NCBI GenBank assembly: GCA_017430365.1
Contig: JAFRNC010000002.1
Coordinates: 310,001 to 374,000, forward strand
From: Bacteroidales bacterium
Lineage (GTDB): Bacteria > Bacteroidota > Bacteroidia > Bacteroidales > UBA932
Reading direction: 5' to 3'
Length of the DNA stretch: 64,000 nt
Below, piece by piece: positions 59,702 through 64,000 of the stretch (position 1 is the first letter of the stretch; each line of letters begins with the position of its first letter). The notes under the pieces are model-generated. The model did not search any database. It had not been told where the DNA came from and saw nothing but the letters and a program-made list of their open reading frames with translations. The position numbers and the translations under genes are program-made.

Positions 59702-60557
59702 CGACGAAGCGGTCGCGTCCGGAAACGTCCTGAAGGACCCGCGAACCCGGGAAGAGGGCTGCCACTTCCGGGCCGAACCGCTCGTTGACCTCCATATAGA
59801 CGTGTCCGTCAGGACGCAGGAGAACGTCCGCCCATCGCGCCAGGGCGCGGTAGAACCTGAGCGGATCATCATCGGGGACGAAAAGGGCGCTTCCCGGCTC
59901 GAAATCCAGGACGTTAGGCCGCATCGCCGACCGCTCGCTTTCGCATATATAAGGAGGATTAGAGACTATCAGGTCGAACTTCGGCAGGCCTGCCGGCGGC
60001 TCGGCCAGTACGTCTGCCGTAAAGAATATCGGCTTGGCCCCTCCGACTTTTACGCGTTGCCTGCAAGCATAACGCAGGGCGGCATCCGAGATGTCACATC
60101 CATATACCATCGCCTCGGGGAACTCAGCGGCCAGGGACCAGGCTATGCATCCCGATCCGGTGCAAATGTCGAGGATGCTGAAAGGACCGTCCTCTTCGGC
60201 TTCCGAAGAAGCCTGGGCCGGGTCCCCATCATCCGCATAGAGGTCGTCCACTATGCGCGAAACCATCTCTTCGGTCTCCGGACGCGGGATAAGGCATCCT
60301 TCGCCGACTTTGAAACGGTGCCCGCAGAACTCGGTGAAACCCAGCACATACTGCAATGGCCGCCCTGTCTTCAATTCGTCGAGGGCGGACAGCAGAGCGG
60401 GTTCTTCGACCCGCATATCCGGATCGGAGATATACTTATAGGAAGGTATGCCTGCCAGATGTTCCAGCAGCCGGAAAGCGATAGCTTTGGCCTCGGGCTC
60501 AGGATACAGGTGGCCGAGGGAGCCGATGCCGAGGCGGATGAATTCCGAGACCGTCAT
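59694..60557 (-). CDS. prmC: Peptide chain release factor N5-glutamine methyltransferase
   Basis: 287 aa, normal length. PrmC methylates the Gln of the GGQ motif in release factors. It has an N-terminal helical domain, the SAM-binding motif ILDICTGSGCIAWSLA and the catalytic VSNPPYI. YVLGFTEFCGHRFKVGEGCLIPRPETEEM is the family signature region. The start overlaps the ddl stop by 4 bases (ATGA), so the two are translationally coupled. Confidence 0.97.
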   Translation of the reverse strand: MTVSEFIRLGIGSLGHLYPEPEAKAIAFRLLEHLAGIPSYKYISDPDMRVEEPALLSALDELKTGRPLQYVLGFTEFCGHRFKVGEGCLIPRPETEEMVSRIVDDLYADDGDPAQASSEAEEDGPFSILDICTGSGCIAWSLAAEFPEAMVYGCDISDAALRYACRQRVKVGGAKPIFFTADVLAEPPAGLPKFDLIVSNPPYICESERSAMRPNVLDFEPGSALFVPDDDPLRFYRALARWADVLLRPDGHVYMEVNERFGPEVAALFPGSRVLQDVSGRDRFVVR

Positions 60558-61546
60558 TCGGAAAGCGCTTCTTCGATCAGACAGTCGAGCACCTCGCCGA
60601 CCGTCATGCCGGCGGCACGGATCTGGGCGGGGACCAGCGACATCTTCGTCATGCCGGGGACGGGATTGATCTCGAGGAAATAGACGTGTCCTGCCTCAGT
60701 CATGATGTAGTCGCAGCGGATAAGTCCGCGACATCCGAAATGCTGGTATATGCGGCGGGTGTATTCCCTGACGGTATGCTCCTCTTCGGGAGTGATGGGT
60801 GCAGGGCATATCTCGTCACTCTTGCCGAGATATTTGGCTTCGTAGTCGAAATACTCGTTGTGCGAGACGATCTCCGTCACGGGCAGCGTAACTATGACAC
60901 CCCCGCGGTTGTAGACCCCTTCGGTAAGTTCCCGCCCGGGAATGTGGCTTTCGATAATTATATTGTCGCCTTCGGCGAATGCCGTCTCGACAGCCGCCTG
61001 GAGTTCGCCGATAAGTTTCACCTTGGTGACGCCGAAACTGCTGCCGCCGTCATTGGGCTTGACGAATACCGGGAGGCCGAGCCTCTCGACAATCTCTTCA
61101 GCCGACCATTTGTCCCCTTTGGTGAGGAAAACATCGGGTGCGAGAGGGATGCCCAGCCCGCGCATGTATTTCTTGCAGGCATATTTGTCGAATGTGAGGG
61201 CGGCCACTTTTGAAGAGCAGGTAGTGAAGGGAACGCCGAGGCGTTCCAGCTCCGCCTGGAGGATCCCGTTCTCTCCGGGAGTCCCGTGAATCATGATCAG
61301 GGCAAGGTCGAACTTGACGCGTACGCCGTCAATCTCACAGGAGAAATCGGAATGGCGCACGGGAGCGACGGGAACGGCGCGGTCGGTTACCGACGCATCG
61401 CAGAGCTGCCAGTCGTCTCCCCTGAGGAGGATTTCATAAACTTCATATTTGGAACGGTCGAGGCAGGAAGCGACGTGCTTGCCGCTCAAAACCGATATTT
61501 CCCATTCGGAGGAATCACCTCCATAAATCAATGCAATTCTTGTCAT
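60554..61546 (-). CDS. ddl: D-alanine--D-alanine ligase
   Basis: 330-aa ATP-grasp ligase making D-Ala-D-Ala for peptidoglycan precursors. Motifs are the N-terminal YGGDSSEWEISVLSG, MIHGTPGENG, the ATP-binding VKPNDGGSSFGV and the metal site YFLEINPVPGMT. It starts 2 bases after the PBP1A stop, so a cell-wall operon PBP1A-ddl-prmC is likely. Confidence 0.97.
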   Translation of the reverse strand: MTRIALIYGGDSSEWEISVLSGKHVASCLDRSKYEVYEILLRGDDWQLCDASVTDRAVPVAPVRHSDFSCEIDGVRVKFDLALIMIHGTPGENGILQAELERLGVPFTTCSSKVAALTFDKYACKKYMRGLGIPLAPDVFLTKGDKWSAEEIVERLGLPVFVKPNDGGSSFGVTKVKLIGELQAAVETAFAEGDNIIIESHIPGRELTEGVYNRGGVIVTLPVTEIVSHNEYFDYEAKYLGKSDEICPAPITPEEEHTVREYTRRIYQHFGCRGLIRCDYIMTEAGHVYFLEINPVPGMTKMSLVPAQIRAAGMTVGEVLDCLIEEALSE

Positions 61547-61547
61547 T

Positions 61548-63884
61548 TTAATTGAAATAATCGTTCCCGGCGGAGGAGGGGTCGGCGGTGTCGTTCATGG
61601 AGCCGTCGCACAACTGACCTGCCGTCCAGCCCAGAGGGGCCACGAACACGTCGTTGGAGCCGATAGGAATGGAGGGATCGCCATAGACCTTCTGCATGAA
61701 CAGGGCCCAGATCGGAAGCGCCATGCTGGCTCCTGCACCCAGGGCGGTACTGGTGAAATGGACCTGGCGGTCTTCTCCGCCCACCCATGCGCCGGCAGTC
61801 AGCTTGGGAGTATATCCGATGAACCAGCCGTCGGAGTTCTCGTTTGTGGTACCCGTCTTGCCGGCGATGTCACCCTGGATATTGTAACGCCAGCGGATCC
61901 GCCCGGCGGTTCCGTCGTTGACGACGCCCTGCATCATGTTGATCATCTTGTAGGCCGTCACTTCACTTATGGCCTCACGCTTGCGCGTCGAGAAGGTGGC
62001 CAGCACGTTGCCCGCATTGTCCTCGATCCTTGTCACGAACATAGGGAAGCAATAGACGCCACGGCCGGGGAAGGTATTGTATGCGGAGACCATCTCCATC
62101 ACGCTGAGGTCGCACGAACCGACGCACAGCGAAACCACGGGATCCAGATAACTGCTGATACCCATCTTGCGGCAGATATCGACCAGTGCGAAGGGGCCGA
62201 ACTGTTTCATCAGATAGGCCGAGATATTGTTGCGGCTGTTCGTCAGGCCCCATTTGAGGGTGACTATACGGTCGTCCACCTCCGCCTTGGGGGCCCAGTC
62301 CACACCGTTCACATCAATGGTATAGGTGGAGTTCGCCACCTTGTCGCAGGGGGTGTATCCCTCCTGCATGGCCAGGGTGTAGAGGAAAGGCTTGAAAGTG
62401 GAGCCCACCTGACGTTTGCCCTGACCCACGTTGTCATATTTGAAATAGCGGTAGTTGGGGCCGCCCACATAGGCCTTGACATGTCCCGTATTGGGTTCTA
62501 TGGCCATGAATGCGGCCCTCAGGAAGGACTTGTAGTAACGTATCGAATCGTTCGGCGTCATAGTGGTGTCGACGTAGCCCTTGTTGTTCCAGGCGAAAAC
62601 ACGCATCGGGACCGGGACGTCGAAAGATTTCTCGATCTGTGAATCGGACATGCCTTCCTCCTTCATCACCCTGTAGCGGTCGCTCCAGCGGCGTCCGTTG
62701 CGCATGAGCCTGTCGACCTCCTCCTTGGGTACGTTGTCCGAGAAGGGGAAGTTCCTGCGGTTGCGCACCTCGCGGTTGAAAGTCGTCTGCAGTTCCTTGC
62801 CCAGATGCTGGGCCACGGCTTCCTCGGCATATTTCTGCATGCGGGAATCGAGGGTCGTGTAGATGCGGAGACCGTCACGGTCGAGGTCATACTGCGTGCC
62901 GTCGGGCTTGAGGTTCTTGTTGAGCCATCCGTAGAGCGGGTTCTCGCGCCATGCGAGCGAATCGGCGCGGTAATCCTCGACCTGTGCGTATGAAGAGCGC
63001 TTGGGCTGCTTCTCATTCATGTACTTGCGGAGCATGTCGCGGAAATAGGGGCCCAGTCCGGAGTTGTGGTCCTGCTGCATGTAGGTCACCACGATCGGTA
63101 TCTGGGCTATGGAATCGTAGTCGTGCCGCGAGATATAATCATTGCGCTCCATCTGCTTGAGCACGTGGTTGCGGCGGGCGAGCGACTGGTCGGGATTGAT
63201 GGCGGGGTTGTAGCGGGTGGGCTTGTTGACCATGCCGACGAGGCAGGCGCCCTCCTCTACGGTAAGGTCGACGGGATCCTTGGCGAAAAAGGTGTTGGAG
63301 GCGGCCTTGATGCCGTAGGCGTTTCCGCCGAAGAAGATCTGGTTGAGATACATGGTCACGATCTCGTCCTTGGTATAGTTGCGCTCTATCTTCACAGCGG
63401 TTATCCACTCCTTGAGCTTTATGCCTATCATCTTTATCTGGCGCCCGCCCGGTATGCGGCTGCTCAGGTCCTGGCGGGGATAAAGGGTCTTGGCAAGCTG
63501 CTGCGTGATGGTGCTGCCGCCGCCCTGCGAGGAGTCACCGAGCAGGAGGGTCTTGAATGCCACACGGCCCAGGCCCCTGAAATCAATCCCGGAATGACGG
63601 TAGAAGCGGGCGTCTTCGGTGGCTATCGCCGCATCGATAACATGCTTGGGAATCTGGTCATAACTGACGTATGACCTGTTCTCTATATGATAGGTGTTGA
63701 GCACCTTGCCGTCTTCCGAAATCAGGAGCGTCGCCAGGTTGCTGTCGGGGTTCTCTATCTGTTCGAAGGAAGGGATCTTCGCGAACAGCGCCACCAGCAG
63801 GAGGGCCAGGACAAGGAGGGCCACCGGCAGGGTGATCAGTATCCAGAACCATTTGGCTATACTCTTCTGTGTCGTCTCTTTCAT
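61548..63884 (-). CDS. Class A penicillin-binding protein 1A (transglycosylase/transpeptidase)
   Basis: 778-aa bifunctional peptidoglycan synthase anchored by an N-terminal helix (WILITLPVALLVLALLLVAL). The GT51 transglycosylase has ATEDARFYRHSGIDFRGLGR and GGSTITQQLAKTLY. The transpeptidase has the active-site S-x-x-K in GSTFKPFLY, S-x-N in NSRNNISAY and K-T-G in AGKTGTTNENSDGWF. It heads a leftward operon with ddl and prmC; the -7 box TAAATTTG is about 47 bases upstream. Confidence 0.97.
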   Translation of the reverse strand: MKETTQKSIAKWFWILITLPVALLVLALLLVALFAKIPSFEQIENPDSNLATLLISEDGKVLNTYHIENRSYVSYDQIPKHVIDAAIATEDARFYRHSGIDFRGLGRVAFKTLLLGDSSQGGGSTITQQLAKTLYPRQDLSSRIPGGRQIKMIGIKLKEWITAVKIERNYTKDEIVTMYLNQIFFGGNAYGIKAASNTFFAKDPVDLTVEEGACLVGMVNKPTRYNPAINPDQSLARRNHVLKQMERNDYISRHDYDSIAQIPIVVTYMQQDHNSGLGPYFRDMLRKYMNEKQPKRSSYAQVEDYRADSLAWRENPLYGWLNKNLKPDGTQYDLDRDGLRIYTTLDSRMQKYAEEAVAQHLGKELQTTFNREVRNRRNFPFSDNVPKEEVDRLMRNGRRWSDRYRVMKEEGMSDSQIEKSFDVPVPMRVFAWNNKGYVDTTMTPNDSIRYYKSFLRAAFMAIEPNTGHVKAYVGGPNYRYFKYDNVGQGKRQVGSTFKPFLYTLAMQEGYTPCDKVANSTYTIDVNGVDWAPKAEVDDRIVTLKWGLTNSRNNISAYLMKQFGPFALVDICRKMGISSYLDPVVSLCVGSCDLSVMEMVSAYNTFPGRGVYCFPMFVTRIEDNAGNVLATFSTRKREAISEVTAYKMINMMQGVVNDGTAGRIRWRYNIQGDIAGKTGTTNENSDGWFIGYTPKLTAGAWVGGEDRQVHFTSTALGAGASMALPIWALFMQKVYGDPSIPIGSNDVFVAPLGWTAGQLCDGSMNDTADPSSAGNDYFN

Positions 63885-63931
63885 TGTTTTGCAAATTAAG
63901 CTTTTATTCTTCCGGCAGAATATCCAAATCG

Positions 63932-63939
63932 CAAATTTA
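63932..63939 (-). promoter_or_regulatory. -7 promoter box for the PBP1A-ddl-prmC operon
   Basis: The minus strand reads TAAATTTG, a full TAnnTTTG match, 47 bases before the PBP1A start codon. Confidence 0.6.
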
Positions 63940-63949
63940 GGAAAAAAGA

Positions 63950-63982
63950 TTTGGAAAGTTGGCCCGTTTATCTGTTACTTTG
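63950..63982 (+). promoter_or_regulatory. Rightward promoter for a gene beyond the window edge
   Basis: TTTG at 63950-63953 and TTACTTTG at 63975-63982 are spaced by 21 bases, fitting the -33/-7 arrangement with one mismatch. The gene it serves would start just past 64000. Confidence 0.45.
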
Positions 63983-64000
63983 CACTTCCAAAACCAAAAA

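Overview
The window is a gene-dense piece of a fairly GC-rich Bacteroidota (Bacteroidales-like) chromosome. The lineage is inferred from SusC/SusD outer-membrane proteins, many MKK/MKR-type lipoproteins, ECF sigma factors followed by membrane-anchored beta-barrel proteins, a deoxynucleoside kinase typical of the phylum, and repeated promoter boxes matching TAnnTTTG, the Bacteroidetes -7 consensus. I cannot name a genus. I see no rRNA, tRNA, CRISPR array, prophage or insertion sequence. No gene-free stretch clearly exceeds 300 bases; the largest, about 22806-23141 if the transposase starts late, holds a promoter, repeats and hairpins.

Layout. 1-2356 is the 3' part of a DPP4-type S9 peptidase. 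2483-8039 carries three serpin lipoproteins, an ECF sigma factor and a protein with a cytoplasmic N-terminus, one membrane helix and a C-terminal beta-barrel. 8055-11755 is a leftward tsaE-namZ-ROK kinase-MFS operon that looks like MurNAc/amino-sugar salvage. 11857-15906 has a FeoA-FeoB fusion, a small Cys-rich protein and comM/yifB. 16015-18992 is a second sigma factor / trans-envelope barrel / serpin operon on the opposite strand. 19110-21922 encodes a TPR protein and an EnvC-like protein. 21936-23141 is a Y1 (RAYT-like) transposase with palindromic GGGGTAGGTC repeats, another pair of which lies at 28296-28330. 23142-28266 holds a shortened nucleoside kinase, uvrA, an MBL hydrolase and a deoxynucleoside kinase.

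28340-48848 is a large leftward starch-utilisation locus: MFS maltose-type transporter, SusC, SusD, a very large SusE/F-like lipoprotein with ten binding modules, SusG with an inserted CBM58-like domain, two more GH13 lipoproteins, a SusA-like GH13, then a nucleotidyltransferase, a flippase-like membrane protein and a PfkB kinase. An opposite-strand RHH/PIN toxin-antitoxin pair (38644-39356) sits between the SusE/F gene and susG. A CBM20-GH77 glucanotransferase (56408-58438) is probably the cytoplasmic partner of the locus.

The right part has a secreted beta-lactamase-fold hydrolase, a secreted C26 amidotransferase, an unknown lipoprotein/barrel pair, a PqiA-like protein, radA, malQ, a dicarboxylate symporter, prmC, ddl and a class A PBP (to 63884).

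The best candidate for an undescribed system is the twice-occurring association of serpins with an ECF sigma factor and a predicted inner-to-outer-membrane barrel protein. I suggest, as inference, that it senses protease or envelope stress and deploys inhibitors whose reactive loops have diversified against different proteases.
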